This document shows, piece after piece, positions 10,701 through 18,126 of a stretch of DNA of 64,000 nt; within the stretch, counting starts at the first letter, position 1, and the number at the start of each line of letters is the position of its first letter. The position numbers and the translations under genes were made by a program. The stretch lies in contig JHWR01000002.1 of NCBI GenBank assembly GCA_000687655.1, positions 1-64,000 of the forward strand, in the 5' to 3' direction. The stretch is from Lachnospiraceae bacterium YSB2008 (GTDB lineage: Bacteria; Bacillota; Clostridia; Lachnospirales; Lachnospiraceae). Under the pieces are notes generated by a model. That model was not told where the DNA came from and made no database searches. It worked only from the letters and a program-made list of their open reading frames with translations.

Positions 10701-12009
10701 TTACATTGTCAACGACACCGTTCTTTATCTTGATACATTTCATATCCTGACCGCCGATATCAAGTATGGTATCAACTTCAGGATTAAAGAATGCTGCAGC
10801 AGTGTAGTGAGCTATGGTCTCAACCTCGCCGTAGTCAAGTGAGAAGGCAGATTTGAGAAGTGCTTCACCGTAACCTGTGGAACAGCTTCCTGAAAGAACT
10901 GCTGTAGACGGAAGGAGAGAATATATCTCCTTGAGTGCCTTGATAGTTGTCTTTACAGGACTTCCGTTATTATTGCTGTAGAAATCATACAGAAGCTCGC
11001 CTCTTTCACCTACAAGTGCAAGCTTTGTGGTAGTTGAACCGGCATCTATTCCGAGGAAGACCTTACCCTCGTATGTTTTGAGATCAGCACGCTTAACATG
11101 ATAAGAATACTGACGCTCATTGAATTCTTTGTAGCTCTCATCGTCAGAGAAGAGAGGATCAAGACGGTTTACCTCGACCTCTATCTTAAGTTCAGGAGTA
11201 AGCTTTTCAGCGAGCTCCATAAGATTTACAGTTTTGGTTTCGCTTGCGTGAAGAGCAGCACCCACAGCTGCGAAGAGATGTGAATGTGATGGTGATACTA
11301 TATGCTCGTCATCAAGATTAAGAGTCCTGATGAAGCATTCTTTTAACTGGTCAAGGAAATGAAGAGGACCGCCAAGAAATGCAACGTGACCTCTTATAGG
11401 CTTACCACAGGCAAGACCTGAAATAGTCTGGTTTACAACTGCCTGGAATATGGACACGGCAAGATTTGGCTTGGTAGCACCCTCATTTATAAGAGGCTGT
11501 ATATCGGTTTTAGCGAAAACACCGCATCTTGCAGCTATAGGATAGATTGTATCGTAATCTTTAGCATATTCGTTAAGACCCGCTGCATCAGTCATGAGAA
11601 GAGCAGCCATCTGGTCAATGAATGAGCCTGTACCGCCGGCACATACTGAATTCATACGCTGTTCAATACCGGACTTAGAGAAATATATGATTTTTGCATC
11701 CTCGCCACCAAGCTCTATGGCTACATCTGTTTCAGGAGCAGTGTCTTCAAGGGCTGTAGATACGCAGACTACCTCCTGCTCAAATGGAACGTCTATAACC
11801 TTTGCAAGCGCAAGTCCGCCTGATCCGGTTATATTCGGCGCAACTGTGCAGTCGCCGACCTCCTTGATGGCATTTTCAAGAAGCTCACGAAGAGTCTCCT
11901 TAATACGCGCAAAGTGTCTCTTGTATTCAGAAAAAAGAATGTTATGGTCTTCATCTACAACAGCAACTTTTACCGTTGTAGAACCTATGTCGATACCCAG
12001 TCTTTTCAT
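7774..12009 (-). CDS. double acyl-CoA dehydratase activase / DUF2229 / HgdB-like Fe-S protein
   Basis: The 1411-residue product fuses two ATP-dependent activase (BcrA/BadF/HgdC, ASKHA-fold) domains to dehydratase-like regions. Domain 1 (about 1-260) starts [19 protein letters not shown] and carries [11 protein letters not shown] and ARCGVF. Domain 2 (about 315-580) starts [16 protein letters not shown] with [11 protein letters not shown] and SRCTVF. Both therefore keep the two cysteines that bind the bridging [4Fe-4S] cluster in HgdC. A Cys cluster CKGCTNNC near residue 610 and a DUF2229 region ([18 protein letters not shown]) follow, then an HgdB/BcrC-like part. Known activases deliver low-potential electrons at the cost of ATP. 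Unlike classical hgdCAB loci there is no separate dehydratase or CoA-transferase next to it, so the substrate is unknown. ATG at 12009 has GGAGG ten bases upstream; an in-frame TTG three codons earlier is too close to it. Confidence 0.88.
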   Translation of the reverse strand: MKRLGIDIGSTTVKVAVVDEDHNILFSEYKRHFARIKETLRELLENAIKEVGDCTVAPNITGSGGLALAKVIDVPFEQEVVCVSTALEDTAPETDVAIELGGEDAKIIYFSKSGIEQRMNSVCAGGTGSFIDQMAALLMTDAAGLNEYAKDYDTIYPIAARCGVFAKTDIQPLINEGATKPNLAVSIFQAVVNQTISGLACGKPIRGHVAFLGGPLHFLDQLKECFIRTLNLDDEHIVSPSHSHLFAAVGAALHASETKTVNLMELAEKLTPELKIEVEVNRLDPLFSDDESYKEFNERQYSYHVKRADLKTYEGKVFLGIDAGSTTTKLALVGERGELLYDFYSNNNGSPVKTTIKALKEIYSLLPSTAVLSGSCSTGYGEALLKSAFSLDYGEVETIAHYTAAAFFNPEVDTILDIGGQDMKCIKIKNGVVDNVMLNESCSSGCGSFIETFARSLDYEVKDFAKIALFAKSPIDLGSRCTVFMNSKVKQAQKEGASVEDISAGLAYSVIKNALLKVIKLTDPKQLGNQIVVQGGTFYNDAVLRAFELVSGRTSIRPDIAGIMGAFGAALIARDNYKDGFKTSTLPLSEVETLTFTTTMTRCKGCTNNCLLTINNFSGGRKFITGNRCEKGLGKKKNADNVPNLYDYKFERVFGYEPLPKEKAKRGEIGVPRVLNMYENYPFWHTFLSELGYRVILSPKSSKAIYALGIESIPSDTECYPAKMSHGHVMWLIKSGLKTIFYPCIPYEMNETPDANNHYNCPIVTSYSENIKNNMEEIEKNDITYIRPFLALDNPKALKERMFREFSKYTDVTMEEISHAVNMAYAEAENVKADVRKKGEETLKYLEETGKVGIVLAGRPYHVDPEINHGIPELINSYGVAVLSEDSISHLGKVERPLIVSDQWMYHSRLYKAASLVKTRDDLELIQLFSFGCGLDAVTTDCVNDILSKSNKIYTVLKIDEVSNLGAARIRIRSLLSAVNVRRKKNFTPISSTTNIERVEFTKAMQKDYTVLCPQMSPIHFSLLQAGLRHMKVNFEMLPDAEKATIDTGLKYVNNDACYPSIIVVGQLMSAIESGNYDIDKLAVAITQTGGGCRATNYIGFIRRALANAGYPQIPVLSISAQGLEKNSGFKINPKGLKCSLHAVLYGDLFMRVLYHTRPYEKVKGSADKLHKKWEKICIRDIERGSHNFKYIVNDIVKAFDELPIDETKKKPKVGIVGEILVKFLPSANNHLVDLLEAEGAEAVMPDLLDFLMYSFYNSNYKYEFLGKSKKSMVISNAGINLLEHMRKPMTEALKKSKRFEPPTPIKVIADYARPIVSIGNETGEGWFLTGEMVELIKSGTPNIVCAQPFACLPNHIIGKGVIKKLRSVYPDSNITPIDFDPGAAEVNQINRIKLMLAAARKNMNQEKTNE

Positions 12010-12040
12010 AAAAATCAAACCTCCAAATTGTCAAAAAGAC

Positions 12041-12069
12041 ATTATATATAAAATAGGTAATCTTTTCAA
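12041..12069 (-). promoter_or_regulatory. putative sigma-A promoter for the activase operon
   Basis: On the minus strand: TTGAAA (12064-12069), 17-base spacer, TATAAT (12041-12046). About 25 bases of leader including GGAGG precede the ATG at 12009. Confidence 0.75.
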
Positions 12070-12123
12070 GCTAAATAGACCATTGTTTACATTAAAGTTA
12101 CATCATAGTTTGTGATTTTTTAC

Positions 12124-12152
12124 TTTCGTTTCAGGGACATTTATATTATAAT
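12124..12152 (+). promoter_or_regulatory. possible promoter for the rhomboid-like gene
   Basis: A perfect TATAAT (12147-12152) follows a weak -35 TTTCGT (12124-12129) by 17 bases. The predicted start site is about 37 bases before the TTG start. The -35 match is poor. Confidence 0.45.
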
Positions 12153-12195
12153 AATATGGATTTTGTACATTACTTAGTTAAAGAGGCATTTTGTT

Positions 12196-13179
12196 TTGAA
12201 TAGTTTTAATAAAAACAACAGAAGAAGACGCGTGGACAGTCCATTTGTCCCCAATCTTTCTCTCGTTGTTATCATATGCATGATTATAGGATATGTGATC
12301 TGTTATACGAATCAGGATCTCTATCTTAAACTTACACTTTCACCCGGACGTATATTACTTGAGCATGAATACTGGAGACTTATAAGCTGGGTTATAACAG
12401 TTCCTTATCTGCTTTCGATGTGGAGCGCTATATTCCTTCCCATAGCACTTTATTTCTATTACAGGATAGGCATTACGCTGTCATATGTATGGGGAGAAAG
12501 GAATTTTAATCTTTTCATACTTGGCGGAGTATTCTTCATAGATCTCTTTGTTATGATAGTGGCCGTAGTCATGTATTTCGTGGCTCCGGAGTATCTTGCT
12601 TATGATGCAGTATATGCAATTCTCAGTCCTGCGGCTTCCTACATGCCGAACTGGTATATAATGCTCAGCATGTATCTTGCCATAGCATATGTTAATCCTG
12701 ATATGAAGATACTTCTTTACTTCGTTATTCCTGTTAAGATTAAGTATATGGCATATATTGATATTGTATTTCTTGCAATATCATTCATATTCGGAAGTTA
12801 TTATACAAAGGCTATCATATTTGCGGTTGCACTTAATTTCCTTCTGTTCCATCTCATACACCTGAAGCAGGGTAAAGTGAATCCGGGACAGCTGAAGAGA
12901 AGATATGAGTTCAGGAAGAGGATGAAGAATGCTCATATCAAGAAGGTATACGGCAATGAGAATGTGATTCCTGTTGATCAGAGATTCGTTGAGAATAATG
13001 CTGACGCGCCTAAACAGGGATTCCAAGGCGGTACTATAAAGAATACAAGGCATAGATGTGCGGTCTGCGGCCGTACAGAACTTGATGATCCGGAACTTGA
13101 ATTCAGGTTCTGTTCAAAATGTAACGGTACATTTGAATATTGCAGCGACCATCTTTTTACACATCAGCATGTAAAATAA
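12196..13179 (+). CDS. rhomboid-like membrane protein with C-terminal zinc ribbon
   Basis: A 327-residue protein with about six hydrophobic segments between residues 18 and 215, then a basic linker and a C-terminal metal-binding module. The first loop carries EYWRLISWVITVP, matching the WR motif of the rhomboid/derlin superfamily, and YVWGERNFNLF follows the second helix pair. The catalytic GxSG serine motif of active rhomboid proteases is not visible, so this looks like a proteolytically dead rhomboid (derlin-like) protein. The tail CAVCGRTE...FCSKCNGTFEYCSDH (about residues 288-320) supplies Cys/His pairs for zinc. TTG at 12196 is preceded by AAGAGG. Fold assignment is inference from motifs; function is unknown. 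It heads a run of same-strand genes up to 17305. Confidence 0.7.
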   Translation: MNSFNKNNRRRRVDSPFVPNLSLVVIICMIIGYVICYTNQDLYLKLTLSPGRILLEHEYWRLISWVITVPYLLSMWSAIFLPIALYFYYRIGITLSYVWGERNFNLFILGGVFFIDLFVMIVAVVMYFVAPEYLAYDAVYAILSPAASYMPNWYIMLSMYLAIAYVNPDMKILLYFVIPVKIKYMAYIDIVFLAISFIFGSYYTKAIIFAVALNFLLFHLIHLKQGKVNPGQLKRRYEFRKRMKNAHIKKVYGNENVIPVDQRFVENNADAPKQGFQGGTIKNTRHRCAVCGRTELDDPELEFRFCSKCNGTFEYCSDHLFTHQHVK

Positions 13180-13205
13180 ACAAACTATAGATTGGATAAT
13201 GATAA

Positions 13206-14630
13206 ATGAAACGTAAAGGCAAGATACTTCTTACTGATATAAAAGCAGACAAAAACAGAGCAGAAGCTATAAAGGCATATTTTGAGAATCTCAGCGATGC
13301 ATTTATTACCTACTCAGTGAATAAGCTTTCTCTTAATTATTTTACTATGAAGGAGATGGCAGAAGATAAGGATCCTAAGGAAAGAGAAGAATTCTTTTCA
13401 TATCTTGATACAATAGATGCTGAACTGAAGAAAGTTATTAGTCCTGACGGAGATGTCAGTTACAGCAAAGAGACCGATATAGACAGTATACTTAAGGTCA
13501 GGGATAGCATTACCGGTAAGATGAAGGTTCTTACTGCTTATACAGATGCTTTTCAGATATATGAATACATTTTAAATCGTAAAGAAGCAGCATTCTCGGA
13601 AGATAAGGAAACAGTTGACTGTTCAGATCTGGCTGAGAAAATGTATAACTTTGTATTTTCAGATAATGACAAGGTTGTGATCAATTCCAAGATTCAGAGC
13701 CTTGTAGCTGAACTTCCTGTAAGAATGACAAAGCAGAGATTCTTCGATATCATTTCTGCATCCCTTGATATATATAAGGGCAGCGAAAAGAAATCAGTTG
13801 ACGATTTTTCAGAGACTCTCCGTTCAGCGGCAGGTTTCGTAAGACCTGAAGGTTTCGATACACTTTATCCGGGACTCGCGGCGGCTCTTAATGTTCTGAA
13901 TGATATAGATTATAAGACTATCAATAAAGAGAATTTTGATAGGTTAAGAAGTGTTATAGATGAAGCGGCTGAAATCATTAATGAGAACGTTACTGATTTC
14001 ATGATGCTTCAGGAAATCGTAAATGATACGCTGATACTTCTTTATAATATCAGACCGGAAATGGATAAGTCACTCTATCCGGAAAGTGTAAATGCATCCT
14101 GCAGGATCATAAGAGGAATAGCTGAAACAGATAATATTTATCAGGCCTCCGAGGGCTTTGATGAATACTTTGAGAAGCTCATGGGTGCTCAGGAGGAGGC
14201 TTATGAGAAGCTGTCTTTCCTTGTAGCAGGACTCTATGAGATTACTGAGGGATATATGCATGATCAGTCTGATGACGTTTATGATAAGGCTAAGCTTCTT
14301 GCGAAGAGTGATATGCTCACATCTAACAGTATATTTGCAGATATTGATGATATAGATATTTCACCGCTTAAGGTGGTTGCAGATACTGCTGATGCGGATT
14401 ATATTAAGAGTGTGAAGGAAAGCCTTATGGCTGAATTTGACAAAGCTTTCGAAGGCATGGCTAAGCCGGTCAAGAGAAGCGTTATGGCAAAGATACTTTC
14501 ACTCGTGCCGGTATTTTTCAATACCATGGATGAGATAAAAGACTATTTTGAATATGCACTCACAAGGTGTACTGATCAGGACGAGCTTATGTCCTGTAAA
14601 CTGATCATTGAGGATATTATGGAGGGTTGA
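13206..14630 (+). CDS. unrecognised 474-residue soluble protein
   Basis: I do not recognise a family. The protein is acidic, predicted almost wholly alpha-helical, with no membrane segment or signal peptide. It begins MKRKGKILLTDIKADKNRAEAI, and the rest is a succession of amphipathic helices without Cys or nucleotide-binding motifs. It lies between the rhomboid-like gene and a small protein gene that begins 6 bases after its stop. The ribosome site is weak (AATGATAA before the ATG at 13206). Codon use is like its neighbours, so it looks like a resident gene rather than a recent import. Confidence 0.75.
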   Translation: MKRKGKILLTDIKADKNRAEAIKAYFENLSDAFITYSVNKLSLNYFTMKEMAEDKDPKEREEFFSYLDTIDAELKKVISPDGDVSYSKETDIDSILKVRDSITGKMKVLTAYTDAFQIYEYILNRKEAAFSEDKETVDCSDLAEKMYNFVFSDNDKVVINSKIQSLVAELPVRMTKQRFFDIISASLDIYKGSEKKSVDDFSETLRSAAGFVRPEGFDTLYPGLAAALNVLNDIDYKTINKENFDRLRSVIDEAAEIINENVTDFMMLQEIVNDTLILLYNIRPEMDKSLYPESVNASCRIIRGIAETDNIYQASEGFDEYFEKLMGAQEEAYEKLSFLVAGLYEITEGYMHDQSDDVYDKAKLLAKSDMLTSNSIFADIDDIDISPLKVVADTADADYIKSVKESLMAEFDKAFEGMAKPVKRSVMAKILSLVPVFFNTMDEIKDYFEYALTRCTDQDELMSCKLIIEDIMEG

Positions 14631-14636
14631 TACCTC

Positions 14637-14951
14637 ATGACTGTTAGAGATAATGTCCGCACCGATATAAGGAATAAGAGGGAATTAAAGAGTACTATTA
14701 AAAAGGTCAGAAAGGATCGTATCGTTCCATTTCTTTATCTTATAACTCTTCCTATACAGGGTGACGGCGTACTTGAGGTTTATAATTATAATATTCTTCT
14801 CCAGCCAACTCTGAAGAATCTGGCAGGGGAGATAACGGTAGTAGGGATGTCCAAGTCCAAGAAGGGTGCTATAGACCTTATCAGGGACATATATGAGGAA
14901 GCAGTAAAGGTTGATGAGAACCTTGATATCAGAAGCTTTCTCGGGTATTAG
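14637..14951 (+). CDS. unrecognised 104-residue protein
   Basis: A small protein starting MTVRDNVRTDIRNKRELKST, with a basic N-terminal 30 residues followed by mixed alpha/beta sequence (IVPFLYLITLPIQGDGVLEV). No membrane segment or catalytic motif can be seen. GGAGGG at 14621-14626 overlaps the end of the previous gene, so translation is probably coupled to it. It sits 12 bases before the DUF2953 gene. Function unknown. Confidence 0.7.
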   Translation: MTVRDNVRTDIRNKRELKSTIKKVRKDRIVPFLYLITLPIQGDGVLEVYNYNILLQPTLKNLAGEITVVGMSKSKKGAIDLIRDIYEEAVKVDENLDIRSFLGY

Positions 14952-14963
14952 AAGGGTGATTAT

Positions 14964-15896
14964 ATGGCTATATTACTTACAGTACTTAAAGTCCTTCTTA
15001 TAATCATCCTGTCTGTTCTGGGGCTTGCACTTCTACTTATACTTCTGGTTCTTTTCTGTCCTTTTGTTTATAAAGCAGAAGGTGAGATGTACAGCGATAT
15101 GTCAGCGGGAGTATCTGTTGGCTGGCTTTTTGCTAAAGTGGTCGGTGATTATACTAAGGATAAAGGCTTTGTCATGAAGCTGAAAATCCTAGGCATTCCT
15201 GTATATCGCAGCGATAAAGAAGCAAAGCCTAAGAAGGAAAAGAAAAAGAAGAAAGCAGAAACAGTTCAGGAGATTGAGACTGATAAGGAAGAGGAATCAG
15301 CTCAGGAACTCATTCCGGATGATGAATATACTCCGGATTCAGACGCTGCAGAACTGACTGGATCGGAAGAAGAGGAGTACGAAGAAGTGTTCCCGCCGGA
15401 ACCGAGCAGAAAAGAAAAACGGGCGGCTAAAAAGAAGGCAAAAAAAGAAAAAGCCGAAGAACAGGAAAAGAAAAGCTTCGGAGAAAAAGTAAATGACACT
15501 CTTGATAAGATAAATAAGAAGAAGGACTTCGTGCTTACCAAGAAGGATCATATAGAACAGTTCCTGGACAGACCGTATGTTCAGAAAACGATAGAAAGAG
15601 TCAAGAAGGCTCTTGTAAAGATTCTGAAGAGTATAATGCCGAAAAAGGGCAGGGCATATCTCCATATAGGATTTGATGATCCGGCAGATACAGGAGAACT
15701 TATCGGACTGGTCAGCCCATTCTGTTTTCTATATATGCACTGGCTTAATATAGAACCTGATTTCGAAAAAAAGGTTCTTGAGGGAGACCTGTTTATAAAA
15801 GGCAGAATATTTATCATCTCTATTGTAGCACCGGCAATTCGTATTGCTATAAGCAGAGATTTCTGGAAAACATATAAATTAGCTAAGAAAATATAG
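14964..15896 (+). CDS. DUF2953-type membrane-anchored protein (YtfI-like)
   Basis: A 310-residue protein with one N-terminal membrane helix (LLIIILSVLGLALLLILLVL), a short beta-rich piece, a long Lys/Glu-rich low-complexity linker (about residues 90-190), and a C-terminal region with AYLHIGFDDPADTGELIGL, the typical DUF2953 signature. In Bacillus subtilis a DUF2953 protein (YtfI) is encoded directly before YtfJ/GerW, and the same order is seen here with 21 bases between the genes. The linker is longer than in Bacillus. A role in the spore or cell envelope is known for the pair only through GerW. Confidence 0.82.
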   Translation: MAILLTVLKVLLIIILSVLGLALLLILLVLFCPFVYKAEGEMYSDMSAGVSVGWLFAKVVGDYTKDKGFVMKLKILGIPVYRSDKEAKPKKEKKKKKAETVQEIETDKEEESAQELIPDDEYTPDSDAAELTGSEEEEYEEVFPPEPSRKEKRAAKKKAKKEKAEEQEKKSFGEKVNDTLDKINKKKDFVLTKKDHIEQFLDRPYVQKTIERVKKALVKILKSIMPKKGRAYLHIGFDDPADTGELIGLVSPFCFLYMHWLNIEPDFEKKVLEGDLFIKGRIFIISIVAPAIRIAISRDFWKTYKLAKKI

Positions 15897-15917
15897 TTTT
15901 GGGGAGGAAGTAAGATA

Positions 15918-16352
15918 ATGGCAGATAAGGATAAAAATCTTGGAGTAAGTGTTACCAAGACAGTTAATACTCTGTTCAGTGGCATGGATGGATTCCTTTC
16001 AGCTAAGACAGTTGTAGGAGAACCTATAAGGGTTAATGATACCACGCTCATTCCGCTTGTTGATGTAAGTTTTGGTGTGGGAGCAGGAGCTCTGGGGAAA
16101 TCCAGAAGTGACAATGCCGGCGGCGGTATGGGAGGAAAGATGAGCCCTACAGCAGTTATGGTCATCAAAAATGGCTTTGTACAGATTCTTCCCGTCCATG
16201 ATGACAGCTCACTTGCAAGCGTTATGAATAAGATTCCTGGACTTGTTGATAAAGTTACAGATGTAATTAAGTCAAAGAAGGATCCGGGTGTGGCTGCTGA
16301 AAAGAAGAAGATAGATGATGTAATAGATAATTTGGAGGTTGAGGAATTCTAG
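15918..16352 (+). CDS. gerW: GerW family protein (YtfJ)
   Basis: A 144-residue protein of the YtfJ/GerW family: TLIPLVDVSFGVGAGALG, a glycine-rich GGGMGGKMSPTAVMVI stretch and a C-terminal Lys/Asp-rich tail. In Bacillus GerW sits in the spore and is needed for a normal germination response, but the family is also present in organisms not known to sporulate. It follows a DUF2953 gene as in Bacillus. The ribosome site GGGGAGG precedes the ATG at 15918. No other sporulation gene is in the window, so its use here cannot be settled. Confidence 0.88.
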   Translation: MADKDKNLGVSVTKTVNTLFSGMDGFLSAKTVVGEPIRVNDTTLIPLVDVSFGVGAGALGKSRSDNAGGGMGGKMSPTAVMVIKNGFVQILPVHDDSSLASVMNKIPGLVDKVTDVIKSKKDPGVAAEKKKIDDVIDNLEVEEF

Positions 16353-16354
16353 TT

Positions 16355-17305
16355 ATGAGAAGTGGATCCGAGATAGCTATAAAGAGAAACTGCTTCGAAG
16401 ATACCGTTATGCTGCTGGGGGATTTCAGTGTTGCAGGTCATGACATGCAATACTTTTTACGACTTTCTTATTATGGTTCTTCTAAGAAAAGATCGAATAT
16501 AAGTGCATATTTTGCACTTCTTGATGATACTAAGCGTGAATTCATAGAGGCTGACAGTAATGGCGCCGCTGATACGGCTGTGATAGGAGATTCAAATCTT
16601 CTGATCAGAAAGAACAATCTTGAGATATCAGAGACCAATAAAGGACTCCGTCTTTATGTTGTGCTTGATTCAATGACTATTGACTTTGTTGTAAGCAGAG
16701 ATACAGGCTCGATCAATGTCGGTGATCCCGGAGCTAAATTCGACAATGTAAGAGTCAGCTCTTATACATATCCATCCTGTTTTACATATGGTTCAGTAAC
16801 ATTGTCAAACTTTTATTATGAAGTAAAGGGAAGAGCACTTTATTTCAGATCCTTCCAGGAAAAGATTGACAAGACAACTATTCTTACAAGACATCTTGTA
16901 AAGAAAAATGAAGTTAATAAGAATAAGCTTTATCTCAGCAGGGGAGTATTTCATCTGTCAAACGATAATAATATTCTTTTTGTGACAGGAGATATTGGAC
17001 CTAATTCGCACGAATGGAGTAAGATAATATTCCCGAATGGCTCTCTGGATACTACAGAGCTTCTTCCGATGAATCAGGACATGAAGAAGTTTTTTGATTA
17101 CGCTGAGACGCAGACAGACGGAACAGTGTTCTACATCAATTCTACAGACGGAAGAGTCAAGCTTAAGTTCAAGGTTATGCCTCTTAAGCGCGAAGACCTT
17201 ACGCAGGACAGTGAAGGCTATGTTCTTTATGAAAGATTCACCCGTATAGTAGGTACCTACGACGGGCAGAAGATAAAGGGCTATGGATATATATCCATTT
17301 CATAA
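16355..17305 (+). CDS. unrecognised beta-rich protein, possibly lipocalin-like
   Basis: A 316-residue soluble protein with no signal peptide. It is rich in alternating hydrophobic strands, Ser and Asp. The ending RFTRIVGTYDGQKIKGYGYISIS resembles the closing strands of lipocalin-like CrtC/AttH/Svf1 families, but this is a weak visual resemblance. It begins 2 bases after gerW ends, with GAGG inside gerW as its ribosome site, and is followed by a terminator. It is probably the last gene of the 12196-17305 run. Function unknown. Confidence 0.7.
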   Translation: MRSGSEIAIKRNCFEDTVMLLGDFSVAGHDMQYFLRLSYYGSSKKRSNISAYFALLDDTKREFIEADSNGAADTAVIGDSNLLIRKNNLEISETNKGLRLYVVLDSMTIDFVVSRDTGSINVGDPGAKFDNVRVSSYTYPSCFTYGSVTLSNFYYEVKGRALYFRSFQEKIDKTTILTRHLVKKNEVNKNKLYLSRGVFHLSNDNNILFVTGDIGPNSHEWSKIIFPNGSLDTTELLPMNQDMKKFFDYAETQTDGTVFYINSTDGRVKLKFKVMPLKREDLTQDSEGYVLYERFTRIVGTYDGQKIKGYGYISIS

Positions 17306-17318
17306 AAAAAGCACAAGA

Positions 17319-17350
17319 AAAAACCGGTTCGATATGAACCGGTTTTTCTT
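17319..17350. terminator. bidirectional terminator between convergent genes
   Basis: AAAAACCGGTTC-GATAT-GAACCGGTTTTT gives a 12 bp stem flanked by A and T runs. It separates the rightward cluster from rpmB on the minus strand. Confidence 0.92.
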
Positions 17351-17360
17351 ATATCATAAA

Positions 17361-17549
17361 TTAGTTCGCTCTTTCAACGCAGCCTGAACGAAGACATCTG
17401 GTACAAACATAAATTGACTTAGTTGTTCCATCAACGTTTGCTTTTACCTTCTTGATGTTAGGCTTCATGATTCTGTTTGATCTTCTATGAGAATGGCTCA
17501 CATTGTTTCCAAAATGAACTGACTTATCACAATAAAAGCACTTTGCCAT
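17361..17549 (-). CDS. rpmB: 50S ribosomal protein bL28
   Basis: A 62-residue ribosomal protein of the large subunit. MAKCFYCDKSVHFGNNVSHSH and VCTRCLRSG supply two CxxC pairs, so this is the zinc-binding (C+) form. RRSNRIMKPNIKKV is the usual conserved centre. AGGAGG lies 7 bases before the ATG at 17549. It is divergent from the asp23/fakA-like genes, the usual arrangement in Firmicutes. Confidence 0.97.
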   Translation of the reverse strand: MAKCFYCDKSVHFGNNVSHSHRRSNRIMKPNIKKVKANVDGTTKSIYVCTRCLRSGCVERAN

Positions 17550-17597
17550 CTCAGCACCTCCTTACGAAATGTATTCTGTCAAATTCGCAACAGTGAC

Positions 17598-17626
17598 ATT
17601 CTATCAAAGACCTTTTTAAAAATCAA
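17598..17626 (-). promoter_or_regulatory. sigma-A promoter for rpmB
   Basis: On the minus strand: TTGATT (17621-17626), 17-base spacer, TAGAAT (17598-17603), giving a leader of about 40 bases. Confidence 0.65.
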
Positions 17627-17747
17627 GCAGTTTTTTTAAAAATTTTGTAATTCTAATACGCTTTATTTTTAAAGGCAAAACGTTTATAATAAATACCGTA
17701 TATGCCATAGACTTAAGTTTACTTTATTTTTATATGGAGGATGGGTT

Positions 17748-18107
17748 ATGACCGGTAATATTGTGAATGAAAATGGAAAGATAATCATAGACAGTGAAGT
17801 TATTGCCCAATATGCGGGACATGCAGCACTGGACTGCTTTGGAATAGTCGGTATGGCCACAATAAGCATGACTGACGGACTGGCTAAGTTGCTTAAAGGA
17901 AACAGTATAGATCAGGGTATCAATGTAACTATAGATGAGCAGAATGATATCAGTATAGATTTTCATATCATCATTGCATACGGAGTAAATATAAAAACAG
18001 TCGTTGATAATCTTATCAAGACTGTTAAATATCAGGTTGAGGATTATACCAGTCTAAATGTAAAGACCATCAATGTCTTCGTTGAGGGTGTCAGAGTAAT
18101 AGACTAG
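17748..18107 (+). CDS. Asp23/Gls24 family protein (YloU-like)
   Basis: A 119-residue Asp23/Gls24 family protein: IDSEVIAQYAGHAALDCFGIVGM, then GINVTIDEQNDISIDFHIIIAYGVNI and TVKYQVEDYTSLNVKTINVFVEGV. Members sit at the membrane or near cell-envelope factors. The position between rpmB and the DAK2-domain kinase is as for yloU in Bacillus. GGAGG precedes the ATG at 17748. A TATAAT at about 17686 suggests a promoter in the rpmB-asp23 gap, but I see no good -35. Confidence 0.92.
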   Translation: MTGNIVNENGKIIIDSEVIAQYAGHAALDCFGIVGMATISMTDGLAKLLKGNSIDQGINVTIDEQNDISIDFHIIIAYGVNIKTVVDNLIKTVKYQVEDYTSLNVKTINVFVEGVRVID

Positions 18108-18126
18108 TCTTAGGAGGATTGTAAAG

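Noticed and set aside
15581-16168. Open frame of about 195 codons antisense across the DUF2953/gerW junction
   Set aside because: Crosses two real genes, is Pro/Ser/Ile-rich and has no ribosome site.
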